A stretch of 64,000 bases of DNA from Gordonia araii NBRC 100433 (GCF_000241265.1 NZ_BAEE01000061.1:103165-167164); one strand, 5' to 3'; positions 8,294-20,555 are shown, counted from the first letter of the stretch. Program-made: numbers and translations. The notes: generated by a model not told the origin, from the sequence alone.

Positions 8294-9250
8294 ATGGCTG
8301 AAGTACTCGTTCTCGTCGAGCGGGACACCGAGGGTGGGCTGAAGAAGGTCACCTCCGAGCTGATCACCGCCGCGCGTGCGCTGGGCTCCCCGTCGGCCGT
8401 CGTCGTCGGCGCCCCCGGGCAGGCAGACGCGATCGCCGGCGACCTTGCTGCCGCAGGCGCCGAGAAGATCTACGTTGCCGAGTCCGACGACGCCGGCAGC
8501 GTCCTCATCTCGCCGGCCGTCGACGTGCTGTCGTCGATCGCCGAGTCGGCATCACCGGCGGGCATCATCGTCGCCGCGACCGCCGACGGCAAAGAAATCG
8601 CCGGCCGACTGGCCGTGCGCCTCGGCTCCGGCGTGCTCGCCGACGTCATCGAGATCCGCGAGGGCGGCAACGCCGTCCACTCGATCTTCGGTGGCTCGTT
8701 CACCGTGGAGGCGCAGGCCAAGGGTGACACCCCGATCTTCTCGCTGCGCCCCGGCGCCGTCGAGGCTGCTCCGTCGGCCGGCGCCGGCGAGCGCGTCGAC
8801 GTGGAGGTTCCGGCCCAGGCCGAGAACGCCGTGCGGATCACCAACGTCGAGCCGAACGTCGGCGGCGACCGTCCCGAACTCACCGAGGCGTCGATCGTCG
8901 TCTCCGGTGGTCGTGGCGTCGGCAGTGCCGAGAAGTTCTCGGTCGTCGAGGAACTCGCCGACTCGCTGGGTGCGGCCGTCGGTGCTTCGCGCGCGGCGGT
9001 CGACTCGGGCTACTACCCGGGTCAGTTCCAGGTCGGTCAGACCGGTAAGACCGTCTCGCCGCAGCTGTACATCGCGCTCGGCATCTCCGGCGCGATCCAG
9101 CACCGCGCCGGTATGCAGACGTCCAAGACGATCATCGCGGTCAACAAGGACGAGGAAGCACCGATCTTCGAGATCAGCGACTACGGCGTCGTCGGCGACC
9201 TCTTCAACGTTGCCCCGCAGCTGACCGAAGAGATCAAGAAGCGCAAGTAA
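8294..9250 (+). CDS. etfA: Electron transfer flavoprotein alpha subunit
   Basis: 318 residues. The N-terminal domain ([11 protein letters not shown]) pairs with EtfB; the C-terminal FAD domain shows [35 protein letters not shown] and the end signature [17 protein letters not shown], all hallmarks of ETF-alpha. It is the second gene of the etfBA operon, which ends in a strong hairpin at 9268-9304. It serves beta-oxidation and other flavin dehydrogenases in the cytosol. Confidence 0.96.
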   Translation: MAEVLVLVERDTEGGLKKVTSELITAARALGSPSAVVVGAPGQADAIAGDLAAAGAEKIYVAESDDAGSVLISPAVDVLSSIAESASPAGIIVAATADGKEIAGRLAVRLGSGVLADVIEIREGGNAVHSIFGGSFTVEAQAKGDTPIFSLRPGAVEAAPSAGAGERVDVEVPAQAENAVRITNVEPNVGGDRPELTEASIVVSGGRGVGSAEKFSVVEELADSLGAAVGASRAAVDSGYYPGQFQVGQTGKTVSPQLYIALGISGAIQHRAGMQTSKTIIAVNKDEEAPIFEISDYGVVGDLFNVAPQLTEEIKKRK

Positions 9251-9267
9251 CCGCGCAGTCATTCCGC

Positions 9268-9304
9268 GAACCCCCGGCCGACCACAGGTGTTGGCCGGGG
9301 GTTC
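9268..9304 (+). terminator. Intrinsic terminator of etfBA
   Basis: A perfect 12-bp stem (GAACCCCCGGCC / GGCCGGGGGTTC) with a 13-nt loop starts 18 bp after the etfA stop and is followed by GTTTTCG, a short T tract. Confidence 0.85.
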
Positions 9305-9382
9305 GTTTTCGCGCCGCAATTCACCGTTGCGACGCCGACATGTCATATCGAGTAGGCCGCTGCGTCGACTGTCGCCGATTTC

Positions 9383-10270
9383 ATGAGCGGCATGACAGTG
9401 ATAAATGCACCTACGGTCAGTCCGGTCCCCGCGGCCAGCCCCGCGACCGGGGAGACTACGACCGCAAGCGCCCCGCACCGGAGCCGTCGCCTGTTCGCAG
9501 GGGGCGGCTTTTCCGTTTGGCTCTCCACCGACGCGGACGACATCCGTGACGCGCAGCGCCTGCGCTACGAGGTGTTCGCCACCGAGCCCGGCTTCTCGTC
9601 CACGATCGGTGACGCGGCCACCCGCCTCGACGCCGACCGCTTCGACGAATTCTGCGAACACCTGCTGGTCCGCGAGGAGGAGACCGGCGCGCTCGTCGGG
9701 TGTGCCCGGTTGCTCTCGCCCCTGCGCGCCATCGCCGCCGGGGGCTGGTACAGCGACGGCGAGTTCGACCTCGCCGAACTCGCCCCGATCACGGCGCGCA
9801 CCGTCGAAATGGGCAGGGCGGCCGTGGCCGTCGGGCAGCGCAACGGCGCGGTCACCGCGCTGATGTGGGCGGCCGTCCTCGCCTACGTCGAGGAAACCGG
9901 GCATTCCTACCTGATGGGGTGCGTCTCGGTGCCGCTGTCGGCCCCGGGCACGCAGCGCGGCAGCGTGCTGCGGGGGATCCGCGACGAGTTGCGCAACCGC
10001 TACCGCGCGGACTGGCAGGTGTTCCCGCACGGCGGCTCGGTCATCGACGGTGTGCGGCTCGACGACATCGAGCCGCCCCAGCGTCTGTTGATCCCGCCAC
10101 TGCTGCGCGGCTACCTGCGTCTCGGGGCGCGCGTCTGCGGCGAGCCGGCGATCGACCCGGTCTTCGATTGCGGTGACTTTCTCACCGTGCTCAGCGCCGA
10201 CGACGCCGACTCCCGCTACCGGCGCCGCCTGACCGACACGGTGCGGCGGCTGAGCGAGCAGAGTGCGTGA
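9383..10270 (+). CDS. OlsB-like GNAT N-acyltransferase (Rv3027c-like)
   Basis: 295 residues. After about 35 unstructured residues the protein has the autoinducer-synthase/OlsB-type GNAT core: QRLRYEVFATEPGFS, the DADRFDEFCEHLLV motif and a mid-domain EMGRAAVAVGQRNG. OlsB enzymes transfer a 3-hydroxyacyl chain from ACP to the alpha-amino group of ornithine. The next gene encodes a PlsC/OlsA-type acyltransferase, the usual partner for the second acylation, so an ornithine-lipid-like aminolipid pathway is a reasonable inference. The start has no clear ribosome site; ATG 9392 is an in-frame alternative. Confidence 0.75.
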   Translation: MSGMTVINAPTVSPVPAASPATGETTTASAPHRSRRLFAGGGFSVWLSTDADDIRDAQRLRYEVFATEPGFSSTIGDAATRLDADRFDEFCEHLLVREEETGALVGCARLLSPLRAIAAGGWYSDGEFDLAELAPITARTVEMGRAAVAVGQRNGAVTALMWAAVLAYVEETGHSYLMGCVSVPLSAPGTQRGSVLRGIRDELRNRYRADWQVFPHGGSVIDGVRLDDIEPPQRLLIPPLLRGYLRLGARVCGEPAIDPVFDCGDFLTVLSADDADSRYRRRLTDTVRRLSEQSA

Positions 10271-10298
10271 CGGACGAACGGAACGAAAGAAGGGCGAC

Positions 10299-11144
10299 AT
10301 GACCAAGCACGCGTGGTACCCGGTCGGGGAGTGCGACGACGCCTGCGTGCGCGGCCCCCGCCGGCGAGCGGCCCGGACCAGGCAGCTGCTGCGAATCGGC
10401 CGGGTACTGGCCGTTCTGGTGGTGCTCGCGCTGGCGGCCCCGGTGGTCTGGCGGATCGCGCCGCAGCGGCGCCACCGCTTCAGTCGCTGGGCGGCACGGC
10501 GCGTGCTGGCGGCGCTCGGCGTCGCGGTGGTGGTCAACGATCGTCGACTCATCGACACCGATCCCCGGGTGCCGATCGGCGGACTCATCGTCGCCAACCA
10601 CGTGTCCTTCCTCGACATCCTGGCCATCGCGACGCTCACCCCGGCGCGGTTCGTCGCCAAGTCGGATGTGCTCGACATGCCAGGATTCGGTCGTCTCGCT
10701 CGCCGCATAGGCGTCATCGGCGTCGAACGCGGGTCCCTGCGACGGTTGCCGGGCACGGTGGAGCGCGTGGCCGACGCGTTGCGCGACGGTGCTGCGGTCG
10801 CGGTGTTCCCCGAGGGGACGACGTGGTGCGGCGCGGCGTGGGGACGGTTCCGGCCGGCCTTCATCGGGGCCGCCCATGCCGCGGGGGCACCCATCATGCC
10901 GATGACGGTGAGCTTCACCGAGGACGACGGCTACCACTGCTCCGCGCCCGCCTTCATCGGCGACGACTCCCCGGTCGACACCCTGCGTCGTATTCTCGCG
11001 GTGCGGTCGTTGACCGTCACCGTGACGGCTCATCGCGTCCAGCTGCCGACGCCGGACCGTCGTGCCGACGCCCGCGCCGCGCAAGCCGTCGTCTTCGGTG
11101 AGACGGCAGGTGCCGCTCGGACTCCCGCGGCCCTGGTCGGCTGA
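10299..11144 (+). CDS. 1-acyl-sn-glycerol-3-phosphate / lyso-lipid acyltransferase (PlsC family)
   Basis: 281 residues. One membrane segment near residues 33-52 is followed by the PlsC domain: block I NHVSFLD (HX4D, catalytic His and Asp), block II near VAKSDVL, and block III FPEGTTW. It should O-acylate a lyso-lipid using acyl-CoA or acyl-ACP at the inner membrane face. It starts 28 bp after the OlsB-like gene with GAAGG before the ATG, so the two are likely one operon (Rv3027c-Rv3026c order). Whether the acceptor is lysophosphatidate or lyso-ornithine lipid cannot be told from sequence. Confidence 0.82.
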   Translation: MTKHAWYPVGECDDACVRGPRRRAARTRQLLRIGRVLAVLVVLALAAPVVWRIAPQRRHRFSRWAARRVLAALGVAVVVNDRRLIDTDPRVPIGGLIVANHVSFLDILAIATLTPARFVAKSDVLDMPGFGRLARRIGVIGVERGSLRRLPGTVERVADALRDGAAVAVFPEGTTWCGAAWGRFRPAFIGAAHAAGAPIMPMTVSFTEDDGYHCSAPAFIGDDSPVDTLRRILAVRSLTVTVTAHRVQLPTPDRRADARAAQAVVFGETAGAARTPAALVG

Positions 11145-11225
11145 TCACGGCCTCCTCGTCGACGAGCGCTGTTAGCCTCTACGACATCGAGGGCCACCGC
11201 GCCCAATAGTCAAGGGGGTTCATCG

Positions 11226-11657
11226 ATGTACCGGACACCGGCCGTCGTCCTGATGTCCGCGGCCGTGGTCGCGACATTAACCGCGGCGCCCGCACAGGCG
11301 AAGTTCGCCCCGCCCCTCGGAGACTTCGGCAGTCAGGCGCCGCCACCGGGGAAGCTCTACAACCGCAACGGCGTCAACGCTGTCGCGGTCACTGTGAGCA
11401 ACGTCGCCACCAGCGGCTATGCCCCGCGCGTCACCTGGTCGGCGCGCACCAAGAAGGGCGCACCCGTCAGCGGCCGCAAATGCCGGATCGAGGTGACCTT
11501 CCCCGGCAAACGCTGGTCGATGTACAAGTCGAACGCATGTCAGGGGGCCGCCGCGTTCCCGGCCCGGCGCTATACGGTTCCCTCGCGATACTCGATCACG
11601 GTGCAGGAACGGGTCTCCGGATCGTTCACGACCACGGTGTTCGACGTCGGCACCTGA
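11226..11657 (+). CDS. Small secreted protein of unknown function
   Basis: 143 residues with a clear Sec signal peptide (hydrophobic residues 6-20, cleavage probably after APAQA at residue 25). The mature part, about 118 residues, is predicted to be beta-rich with two cysteines (RKCRIEV and SNACQGA) placed to form a disulfide. I see no known domain. AAGGGGGTTC precedes the ATG. It stands between the lipid acyltransferase and the cysteine desulfurase genes with no evident functional link. Confidence 0.7.
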   Translation: MYRTPAVVLMSAAVVATLTAAPAQAKFAPPLGDFGSQAPPPGKLYNRNGVNAVAVTVSNVATSGYAPRVTWSARTKKGAPVSGRKCRIEVTFPGKRWSMYKSNACQGAAAFPARRYTVPSRYSITVQERVSGSFTTTVFDVGT

Positions 11658-11730
11658 CCGGCACGGCACCGGGGCCGGACGGCTGGCCGAATTGGAGGGC
11701 ATCGGCGCCGCGTCTATCCTGGTGAGCACT

Positions 11731-12936
11731 ATGTCCACCGCACCCGTCGAGTCGGTCTACCTCGACAACGCCGCCTCCATGGCCATGCGCCCGGAGGCGG
11801 TTGCCGCGATGGTTCCGGCCCTCGCGGTGGCGGGCAACCCGTCTTCGCTGCACCGGGCCGGCCGTTCGGCGCGCCGGCACCTGGAGGAAGCGCGCGAGTC
11901 CGTCGCCGTCAACTTGGGGGCGCGCCCGTCGGAAGTGGTGTTCACCTCCGGGGGCACCGAATCGGACAACCTCGCACTCGCCGGGATCTTCGCCGCGCGC
12001 CGCCGCGAGGACCCTCGACGTCGACGGGTCGTCATCTCCGCGGTCGAGCACCACGCGGTGCTGGACCCGGCGCAGGCGCTGGTCGCCGACATCGACGACG
12101 CCGAACTGGTCGTCATCGGCGTCGACGCGGACGGCTTCCTCGACCTGGACGCGTTGCGCGGCGAGGTCGAGCAGAACGCCGAGGACATCGCGGTGATCTC
12201 GGTGATGTGGGCCAACAACGAAGTGGGGACCGTCCAACCGATCGACGACGTGGCCGCGATCGGCCGCGAGTACGGGATTCCGGTGCACTCCGACGCCGTT
12301 CAGGCCGTCGGGCACATCCCGGTCGACTTCACCGGCAGCGGTCTTGCCGCACTGTCCCTCGCCGGGCACAAGTTCGGCGGGCCGCAGGGCATCGGCGCCC
12401 TCGTGCTCGGCCGAGACGTGACGTGCCGGCCGTTGGTTCGAGGCGGCGGACACGAGCGCGACCTGCGGTCGGGGACGCAGACCGTCGCAGGCGCGGTCGG
12501 CATGGCCGCCGCGCTCGCCGTCGCCACCGCCAATCTCGAACTGGAGTCGGCGACGGTCGCCGCACGCCGGGACCGGCTCTTCGAACATCTGCTGGCCGTC
12601 GCGGGCACACGGGCGAACGGACCGCGGGACTCCCGTCGTCTGCCCGGCAATGCCCACGTCTCCTTCGACGGATGCGAAGGGGACTCGCTGCTGATGCTGC
12701 TCGACGCCCAGGGGATCGAGTGTTCGACCGGCTCCGCCTGCACGGCGGGTGTCGCTCAGGCCAGCCACGTGCTGCTCGCGATGGGGTTGCCGATGGCCAC
12801 GGCCCGCGGCTCGTTGCGCTTCAGCCTGTCGCAGACCACGACCGACGACGACGTCGACCGCGTCGGCGGGGTGATCGGCGATGTCGTCGCCCGTGCCCGC
12901 GCCGCCGGGCTGGTGACGCTGGGAGGGCGGCCATGA
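11731..12936 (+). CDS. Cysteine desulfurase (IscS/NifS-like, class V aminotransferase)
   Basis: 401 residues. PLP enzyme with VYLDNAAS at the start, [13 protein letters not shown], the cofactor-contact AVEHHAVL, the Schiff-base lysine in [11 protein letters not shown], and the mobile-loop cysteine in [11 protein letters not shown]. It removes sulfur from cysteine as a persulfide. Its stop overlaps the mnmA start by 4 bp (ATGA), so it very likely supplies sulfur for tRNA 2-thiouridine formation, as Rv3025c does, and perhaps also for Fe-S clusters. The loop has SGSACTAG, a group I type active site. ATG 11731 is preferred to the upstream in-frame start at 11692. Confidence 0.93.
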   Translation: MSTAPVESVYLDNAASMAMRPEAVAAMVPALAVAGNPSSLHRAGRSARRHLEEARESVAVNLGARPSEVVFTSGGTESDNLALAGIFAARRREDPRRRRVVISAVEHHAVLDPAQALVADIDDAELVVIGVDADGFLDLDALRGEVEQNAEDIAVISVMWANNEVGTVQPIDDVAAIGREYGIPVHSDAVQAVGHIPVDFTGSGLAALSLAGHKFGGPQGIGALVLGRDVTCRPLVRGGGHERDLRSGTQTVAGAVGMAAALAVATANLELESATVAARRDRLFEHLLAVAGTRANGPRDSRRLPGNAHVSFDGCEGDSLLMLLDAQGIECSTGSACTAGVAQASHVLLAMGLPMATARGSLRFSLSQTTTDDDVDRVGGVIGDVVARARAAGLVTLGGRP

Positions 12937-14024
12937 GGGTGTTGGCGGCGATGAGCGGCGGCGTCGACTCGGCCGTGGCCGCGGCCCGGGCGGTCGATGC
13001 CGGCCATGACGTGGTCGGCGTCCACCTGGCGCTGTCGGAGACGCCCGACGCGCTGCGCAGCGGATCGCGCGGCTGCTGTTCGCGGGAGGATGCCGACGAT
13101 GCGCGTCGCGCCGCGGACGTGCTGGGCATCCCGTTCTACGTGTGGGATTTCGCCGAACGGTTCCGCGAGGACGTCATCGACGACTTCGTCGCCGCCTACG
13201 CTGCCGGCGAGACGCCGAACCCGTGCCTGTCGTGCAACGAGAAGATCAAGTTCACCGCACTGGCGGAGAAGGCCGTCGCGCTGGGCTTCGACGCACTGGT
13301 CACCGGCCACTACGCGCGCCTGGTCGACGGTGAGCTGCGTCGCGCCGTCGACGAGGACAAGGACCAGTCGTACGTGCTGGCCGTGCTGACCGCCGACCAG
13401 ATCGCCCGGGCGATGTTCCCGGTCGGAGACACCCCCAAGCCGCAGATCCGCGAGGAGGCCGCGCGGCGGGGGCTGCTCGTCGCGGACAAGCCCGACTCGC
13501 ACGACATCTGCTTCATCCCCACCGGCGACACCCGTGCCTTCCTCGGCGCCAAGATCGGCGTTCGGCCAGGTGCGATCGTCGACGCCGAGACCGGCCAGCA
13601 GCTCGCCGAGCACGACGGTGTGCACGGTTTCACCATCGGCCAGCGCAAGGGGCTCGGCATCGACGCACCGGCCACCGACGGCGCGCCGCGGTATGTGACC
13701 GGCATCGACGCGGCGACCGCCACCGTCACGGTCGGACCGGCCTCGGCGCTGGGTGTTTCGCGCATCGTCGCCCGGCACGCCGTGTGGACGGCCGGGCACC
13801 CGCCGCAGGGCGCGGTCGACTGCGTCGTGCAGGTGCGGGCGCACGGCGGAATCGCCAGGGCGACGGCCACGCCTATCGAGGTCGACGGCGAGCCGGGCAT
13901 CGAGATCGTGACCGACGAGCCGCTGACCGGCGTCGCACGCGGGCAAGCCGCGGTGCTGTACTCGCCCGATTTCGAGCGCGGCGACCTGGTGCTCGGCTCC
14001 GGTCGCATCGCCGACACGGCATGA
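12933..14024 (+). CDS. mnmA: tRNA-specific 2-thiouridylase MnmA
   Basis: 363 residues, the usual length. The PP-loop [12 protein letters not shown] binds ATP, the first catalytic cysteine is in [14 protein letters not shown], the second in HDICFIPTG, and the tRNA-contact DKDQSYVL and [10 protein letters not shown] motifs are intact. It thiolates U34 of tRNA-Lys, -Glu and -Gln. It overlaps the cysteine desulfurase gene upstream and the MetE-like gene downstream by ATGA in each case, an unusually tight three-gene coupling. Confidence 0.96.
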   Translation: MRVLAAMSGGVDSAVAAARAVDAGHDVVGVHLALSETPDALRSGSRGCCSREDADDARRAADVLGIPFYVWDFAERFREDVIDDFVAAYAAGETPNPCLSCNEKIKFTALAEKAVALGFDALVTGHYARLVDGELRRAVDEDKDQSYVLAVLTADQIARAMFPVGDTPKPQIREEAARRGLLVADKPDSHDICFIPTGDTRAFLGAKIGVRPGAIVDAETGQQLAEHDGVHGFTIGQRKGLGIDAPATDGAPRYVTGIDAATATVTVGPASALGVSRIVARHAVWTAGHPPQGAVDCVVQVRAHGGIARATATPIEVDGEPGIEIVTDEPLTGVARGQAAVLYSPDFERGDLVLGSGRIADTA

Positions 14025-15076
14025 GCCGACCCGGATCGCTGCCGGGGATCATCGGAACGACCTCGTCGCCGGCCACCGGTGTGGGGTCGATGCCCGGGCA
14101 GGACCCGTTGGTTGCGGCGAGGACAGCCTTCGACGAGGTCGCCCTTCCGTTCGTTCCCGAACTACCCGCACGCGGAGCAGGTGCCGACATGGTCGGACGG
14201 GCCGCCGCGCTACTCGTCGACATTCCGATGGACACCGCGCTCGACGGCTATCGGCTCGCCGCGGGACGGACGCGGTTGGCCGCCCGTGCGGGCGGCTTCC
14301 TGCGCGCCGACTTCGACGCGGTCGAGGAAGTGGTCGAACGCAGCGGGTCGTCGGCGCCGGTGAAGCTGTCGGCGATCGGGCCGTTCACGTTTGCCGCCCT
14401 GGTGGAACTCCCCGGCGGGCACAAGGTTCTCCACGACGCCGGCGCCTGGCGCGACGTCGTCGGATCGCTCGCCGAGGGACTGGCGGAGCGTGCCGACGAG
14501 CTCTCCCGCCGGCTCGGCGTCGAGATCGTCGTGCAGTTGGACGAGCCGATGGTGGGCGCGGTGATCGACGGTCAGATCGCCCCGCTGACTCGCTTGGACG
14601 TGAACCAGCCGATTCCGGCGCCCGAAGTCGCTGCCGCGCTCGGCGAGGTGGCGCGGCGCATCGGCCGCCCGATGGTGTTCCACAGTTGCGCGTCGCCGCG
14701 GTGGGATCTGTTGGGGCTCCTGGACGGATACGCGGTGTCGATGGACCTCACCGTCGTCGGTGCCGACGACTACGACCAGCTGGGCGGTTTCCTCGACCGG
14801 GGCGGCGCCCTGGTCGCCGGGATCGTCCCGACAGCGTCACCGGCGTCGAAGCTCTCGGCCGACGAATCTGTCGTGCGGCGGGCGTCCCAGCTCTCGGCCG
14901 ACGAATTGGCAGCCCGGTTAGTGGCGTTGACCGATCGGATCGGGCTGCCGCGAACGGTGCTGCGAGATCAGATCGTCGTCTCGCCGACGTGCGGCCTGGC
15001 CGGGTCGGGGGAGTGGGCTGGTCGCGCGCTGGAGCTGGCGTCGAGCGTCGCCGACCAACTGCGCCACGTCGACTAA
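14021..15076 (+). CDS. MetE C-terminal-domain-like protein (cobalamin-independent methionine synthase family)
   Basis: 351 residues, about half of a full MetE, matching only the C-terminal catalytic barrel. It has GVGSMPG at the start, the substrate strand [16 protein letters not shown] and SPTCGLAG; the His and two Cys of these last motifs correspond to the zinc ligands of MetE, so a metal site is likely. Its methyl donor is unknown because the folate-binding N-terminal half of MetE is absent. Coupled by ATGA to mnmA, as the syntenic M. tuberculosis gene also follows trmU (recalled). A role in thiol methylation or tRNA sulfur metabolism would be speculation. Confidence 0.8.
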   Translation: MSRPGSLPGIIGTTSSPATGVGSMPGQDPLVAARTAFDEVALPFVPELPARGAGADMVGRAAALLVDIPMDTALDGYRLAAGRTRLAARAGGFLRADFDAVEEVVERSGSSAPVKLSAIGPFTFAALVELPGGHKVLHDAGAWRDVVGSLAEGLAERADELSRRLGVEIVVQLDEPMVGAVIDGQIAPLTRLDVNQPIPAPEVAAALGEVARRIGRPMVFHSCASPRWDLLGLLDGYAVSMDLTVVGADDYDQLGGFLDRGGALVAGIVPTASPASKLSADESVVRRASQLSADELAARLVALTDRIGLPRTVLRDQIVVSPTCGLAGSGEWAGRALELASSVADQLRHVD

Positions 15077-15107
15077 CCGCCGTGGTGGTCAAGTGCCGAT
15101 GATCCGC

Positions 15108-15290
15108 TGTTTTTCGCCGACCGTGCCCAGTTTCTCGCCGACCGTGCCCAGATTCCCGCCGACCGTGCCCAGTTTCTCGCCGAGCGTGCCCAGTTTCTCG
15201 CCGAGCGTGCCCAGTTTCTCGCCGAGCGTGCCCAGTTTCTCGCCGAGCGTGCCCAGTTTCTCGCCGAGCGTGCCCAGTTTTTCGCCGTGG
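15108..15290. repeat. 21-bp repeat array B, eight direct units
   Basis: Eight full 21-bp units start at 15123, 15144, 15165, 15186, 15207, 15228, 15249 and 15270, preceded by two thirds of a unit from 15108. Units begin GTGCCCA and carry TTTCTCGCCGA with C or G next; units 3-7 are identical. The array sits 3' of the MetE-like gene and abuts a longer REP-like element at 15289-15336; a decayed half-copy of that element (GGTGGTCAAGTGCC, 15084-15097) is on the left. Confidence 0.92.
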
Positions 15291-15336
15291 TGGTCGAGTG
15301 CCGGGGAGCCGCTAGGCGACTCGGTGTATCGAGACC
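15289..15336. repeat. REP-like element GGTGGTCGAGTGCC...GGTGTATCGAGACC
   Basis: 48-bp element with conserved ends GGTGGTCGAGTGCCGG and CGGTGTATCGAGACC. Two further copies in inverted orientation flank array C (23407-23450 and 23585-23630). Similar GGTCTCGATAC...CTCGACCACC palindromes are common between genes in actinobacteria. Confidence 0.8.
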
Positions 15337-15344
15337 AAGTGCCC

Positions 15345-15737
15345 TTAGCGCGCGTCGAGTTCAGCCACCGCGCGCTTCGGCGCAACCTGGCGAAACGACG
15401 CGTCGAGAAGCTCGCCGACCTCGGCCCAGTCGGTCTCGTCGTCGAGTACCAGCCCCACCCAGCCGAACGGGCCGACGTAGGCGGGCAGAAAGAAGCGTGG
15501 ATCGGCCAGCAGCGCTGGGCGCTCGGCCGGTTCGGCCACGACGAGTAGCGACTGGTCGTATCGAGCGCCGCCTTTCACCCCGCCGCCGTACATGGCGAAC
15601 ATCTTGGGGCAGCGGAAGGTCGGCCGCCCGTGTGCGATGACTTCGGTGGCGCCGGGCAGCGCGAGGGCGATGGGCCGGACGCGACCGAGCAGCGGGTCGT
15701 CGTCGGAGAACATGACGGGATGGGGCACAGCAACCAT
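15345..15737 (-). CDS. MmcQ/YjbR family protein
   Basis: 130 residues with the YjbR/CyaY-like fold pattern of the MmcQ family: ALALPGATEVIAHGRPTF near the start, CPKMFAMYGGG, and PAYVGPFGWVGLVLDD, with a C-terminal helix. Members have a double-wing DNA-binding-like fold but no firm function. The ATG at 15737 follows a short gap from the divergent ligA promoter; an internal in-frame ATG at 15713 is possible. The stop lies 9 bp from the REP-like element. Confidence 0.82.
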   Translation of the reverse strand: MVAVPHPVMFSDDDPLLGRVRPIALALPGATEVIAHGRPTFRCPKMFAMYGGGVKGGARYDQSLLVVAEPAERPALLADPRFFLPAYVGPFGWVGLVLDDETDWAEVGELLDASFRQVAPKRAVAELDAR

Positions 15738-15788
15738 GATCGGCACATCGGCTGCCGATTTCACGTTTTCTGCCCCTTGCAGCGGTAG

Positions 15789-17888
<2,100 letters not shown>

Positions 17889-17889
17889 T

Positions 17890-17926
17890 CCGTCGTTCGT
17901 GACCGCATGCTGGTCACAAGCGACGG
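17890..17926. terminator. Bidirectional hairpin, family P1 copy 1
   Basis: CCGTCGTTCGTGACC and GGTCACAAGCGACGG pair around the loop GCATGCT, with one mismatch and one wobble. It begins 2 bp after the ligA stop and lies 28 bp from the ACT gene stop, so it can end both transcripts. A near-identical hairpin occurs at 29782-29816. Confidence 0.7.
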
Positions 17927-17953
17927 AACAGGGGTCGTTCGTACCGGATCCGG

Positions 17954-18613
17954 CTACTTGCCGACGTTCCCGATGATTCCGATGAGGTAGCCGAGGCGAG
18001 CGACCTCGGCCGGGCGGAAGTCGGGACCGCCGACGCGACCGAGCAGCAAGGCTCGGTGCGAACCGTCCAGCGGGGCGGCCACCAGCCGGGTATCCGAGTC
18101 GCGCCACGACTGCGGCACCCCGGCGTCGTGCGGGTCGACGATCGCGGCCTGGGGGAGCGGCAGCCATCCCGCCGACGCCAACGGGGTTTCGGGGGCGCCG
18201 GAGCTGCCGCACACCGTGACCGTCGCCCCGGAATCCGCTCTGGTGACGATGGTTGCCCAGGAGGCCCGCAGTACATGCGGCGCGTCGTCGACGAGCGTCT
18301 GCAGGCGGTTGTCGCGCGCGGTCGCCACGTGGTCGACCAGCTCCAGCTCGCGGTGCGTGTCGAGCACGCCGGCATACGGTCGGACCGAGTCGACGTGGGC
18401 TCCGGCCTGCGACGCGGCGGTGATCAACGTATCCGGCAACGCGCCTATCGGCAGGTCCACGACAATGTCGTCGACGGCGAACCCGTCGCCGCGGTCGATG
18501 ACCTCCAGTGAGATGATGTCGGCCCCGACGCCGCCGAGGGCCACCGCGAGCTGGCCGAGGCTACCGGGGCGGTCGTCGATCGTCACGCGAAGCAAGTAGG
18601 ACACGCGAGCCAT
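17954..18613 (-). CDS. ACT domain protein (Rv3013-like)
   Basis: 219 residues. The N-terminal half is an ACT domain ([21 protein letters not shown], core [11 protein letters not shown], then GADIISLEV), the amino-acid-binding fold of regulatory proteins. The C-terminal half resembles a degenerate GAF-like sensor region and ends in a helix. No catalytic domain is attached, so a sensing or regulatory role is likely but unproven. The ATG is at 18613, divergent from gatC. Same order as Rv3013 beside gatC in M. tuberculosis. Confidence 0.8.
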   Translation of the reverse strand: MARVSYLLRVTIDDRPGSLGQLAVALGGVGADIISLEVIDRGDGFAVDDIVVDLPIGALPDTLITAASQAGAHVDSVRPYAGVLDTHRELELVDHVATARDNRLQTLVDDAPHVLRASWATIVTRADSGATVTVCGSSGAPETPLASAGWLPLPQAAIVDPHDAGVPQSWRDSDTRLVAAPLDGSHRALLLGRVGGPDFRPAEVARLGYLIGIIGNVGK

Positions 18614-18762
18614 TGTTCCACCGCAACGGCCGACCGGCGCGGGCACACCCGTGCGGCCCGGCCGCCGACCCTGGCAGAGCCTCTTCGCCCGCCCGGCGCG
18701 GCGACCTCGCGGGTGGCCCAATAAGCTGTTCCCAACGCCTCCCGGATCGAAAGGACGAGGAA

Positions 18763-19059
18763 TTGGCTGCCATCTCGCGCGACGAGGTCGCCCATTTGGC
18801 GCGGCTCTCGCGGCTTGCGCTGACCGAGGACGAGCTCGACCACTACGCCACCCAGCTGGATTCGATCCTGACTCACGTCGCTTCGATCTCGGAGGTCGCG
18901 GCCGACGACGTCTCGCCGACGGCACACCCGGCGGAGCTGGCCAACGTACTGCGTGCCGACGAGGTGGTTCCCGGTCTCACGCGCGACGAGGCACTGTCGG
19001 GTGCGCCCGCCGTCGAACAGGATCGATTCGCCGTTCCGCAGATCCTTGGGGAGGAATAG
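18763..19059 (+). CDS. gatC: Glu-tRNA(Gln)/Asp-tRNA(Asn) amidotransferase subunit C
   Basis: 98 residues, typical Gat[23 protein letters not shown] and [14 protein letters not shown] are the conserved helical motifs; FAVPQIL near the end is the segment that wraps between GatA and GatB. The start is a TTG at 18763, chosen because AAGGACGAGG lies just before it and it gives the family N-terminus; upstream in-frame starts add non-homologous residues. Its stop overlaps the gatA GTG by one base. Confidence 0.92.
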   Translation: MAAISRDEVAHLARLSRLALTEDELDHYATQLDSILTHVASISEVAADDVSPTAHPAELANVLRADEVVPGLTRDEALSGAPAVEQDRFAVPQILGEE

Positions 19060-20555
19060 TGTCCGCCACCAGTGACTACACCGCTGTGGACGGCGGCATC
19101 CTCGACGCGACGGCCGCCGAACTGGGCGAGCGGATCGCCGCCCGCGAGGTTTCCTCGGTCGAGGTGACGCGCACCTTCCTGGATCGCATCGCCGCGGTCG
19201 ACGACACCATCGGCGCCTACCTGCACGTCGGGGCCGACGAGGCGATCGCGGCTGCCGAGAAGGCCGACGCCGCGATCGCCGCGGGGGAGGCGACCTCGCC
19301 GCTGACCGGGGTGCCGATCGCGCTCAAGGATGTGTTCACCACCGTCGATGCCCCGACGACATGCGGCTCGAAGATCCTCGAGGGCTGGGTGCCGCCCTAT
19401 GACGCGACGGTGACGGCCAGGCTGCGCGCCGCGGGCCTGCCGATCCTCGGCAAGACCAACATGGACGAGTTCGCCATGGGCTCGTCGACGGAGAACTCCG
19501 CCTACCAGGTCACCCGTAACCCGTGGGATATCGAACGCATTCCGGGCGGTTCGGGCGGCGGCAGTGCCGCGGCTCTCGCCTCGTATTCGGCTCCGCTGGC
19601 TATCGGCACCGACACCGGCGGGTCCATTCGCCAGCCCGCGGCCGTCACCGCGACGGTCGGGGTGAAGCCGACGTACGGCACGGTGTCGCGCTACGGGCTC
19701 GTCGCGTGCGCGTCCTCGCTCGACCAGGGCGGGCCGTGCGGACGCACCGTGCTCGACACCGCGCTGCTGCACGAGGTGATCGCGGGCCACGACGCGCGCG
19801 ACTCCACGTCGATCGACGCTCCTGTCGGCGATCTCGTCGGTGCGGCGAGAACGGGCGCGGCCGGTGACCTGTCGGGGGTGCGCGTCGGCGTCGTCAAGGA
19901 ACTGGCAGGCGACGGCTACCAGTCCGGTGTGCTCGCCTCCTTCGAGGACGCGGTCAAGACGCTGACCGACCGTGGAGCTGAGGTCGTCGAGGTGAGCTGC
20001 CCGCACTTCACCTACGCGCTGGGCGCCTACTACCTGATTCTGCCGTCGGAGGTGTCGAGCAACCTCGCGCGCTTCGACGCCATGCGCTACGGCTTGCGCG
20101 TCGGCGACGACGGCACGCACAGCGCCGACGAGGTGATGGCGCTGACCCGCGACGCCGGATTCGGTGCCGAGGTCAAGCGCCGCATCATGATCGGCACCTA
20201 CGCGCTGTCGTCCGGCTACTACGACGCCTACTACGGGCAGGCGCAGAAGGTGCGCACCCTCATCGCACGCGACTTCGCGTCGGCATTCGAGAACGTCGAC
20301 GTCCTGGTCTCGCCGGTCACGCCGACGACCGCCTTCAAGCTGGGCGAGAAGGTCGACGATCCGCTGGCCATGTACCTGTTCGACCTGTGCACGCTGCCGG
20401 TGAACCTGGCCGGCGTCGCGGCGATGTCGGTGCCGTCGGGTCTGTCCGACGGGCTGCCCGTCGGACTCCAGATCATGGCCCCTGCGCTCGCCGACGACCG
20501 TCTCTACCGCGTCGGCGCCGCCTACGAAGCGGCGCGCGGGCCGATCACCGGCTGA
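19059..20555 (+). CDS. gatA: Glu-tRNA(Gln)/Asp-tRNA(Asn) amidotransferase subunit A
   Basis: 498 residues. Amidase-signature enzyme with the Ser-cisSer-Lys triad: Lys in PIALKDVF, Ser in [12 protein letters not shown], and the glycine/serine loop [15 protein letters not shown]. It releases ammonia from glutamine and channels it to GatB, which amidates mischarged Glu-tRNA(Gln). The GTG start at 19059 shares a base with the gatC stop. Its last 34 bp overlap the end of the convergent oxygenase gene. Confidence 0.96.
   Translation: MSATSDYTAVDGGILDATAAELGERIAAREVSSVEVTRTFLDRIAAVDDTIGAYLHVGADEAIAAAEKADAAIAAGEATSPLTGVPIALKDVFTTVDAPTTCGSKILEGWVPPYDATVTARLRAAGLPILGKTNMDEFAMGSSTENSAYQVTRNPWDIERIPGGSGGGSAAALASYSAPLAIGTDTGGSIRQPAAVTATVGVKPTYGTVSRYGLVACASSLDQGGPCGRTVLDTALLHEVIAGHDARDSTSIDAPVGDLVGAARTGAAGDLSGVRVGVVKELAGDGYQSGVLASFEDAVKTLTDRGAEVVEVSCPHFTYALGAYYLILPSEVSSNLARFDAMRYGLRVGDDGTHSADEVMALTRDAGFGAEVKRRIMIGTYALSSGYYDAYYGQAQKVRTLIARDFASAFENVDVLVSPVTPTTAFKLGEKVDDPLAMYLFDLCTLPVNLAGVAAMSVPSGLSDGLPVGLQIMAPALADDRLYRVGAAYEAARGPITG

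Noticed and set aside
15108..15290. CRISPR array
   Set aside because: Units are 21 bp placed end to end with no spacers, and no cas genes are in the window. The same holds for arrays A and C.
15089..15385. Heptad-repeat peptide gene (GEKLGTL units on the minus strand)
   Set aside because: The frame exists only because 21 is a multiple of 3; array C has 22-bp units and cannot keep a frame, there is no ribosome site, and the frame runs into the 3' end of the MmcQ gene.
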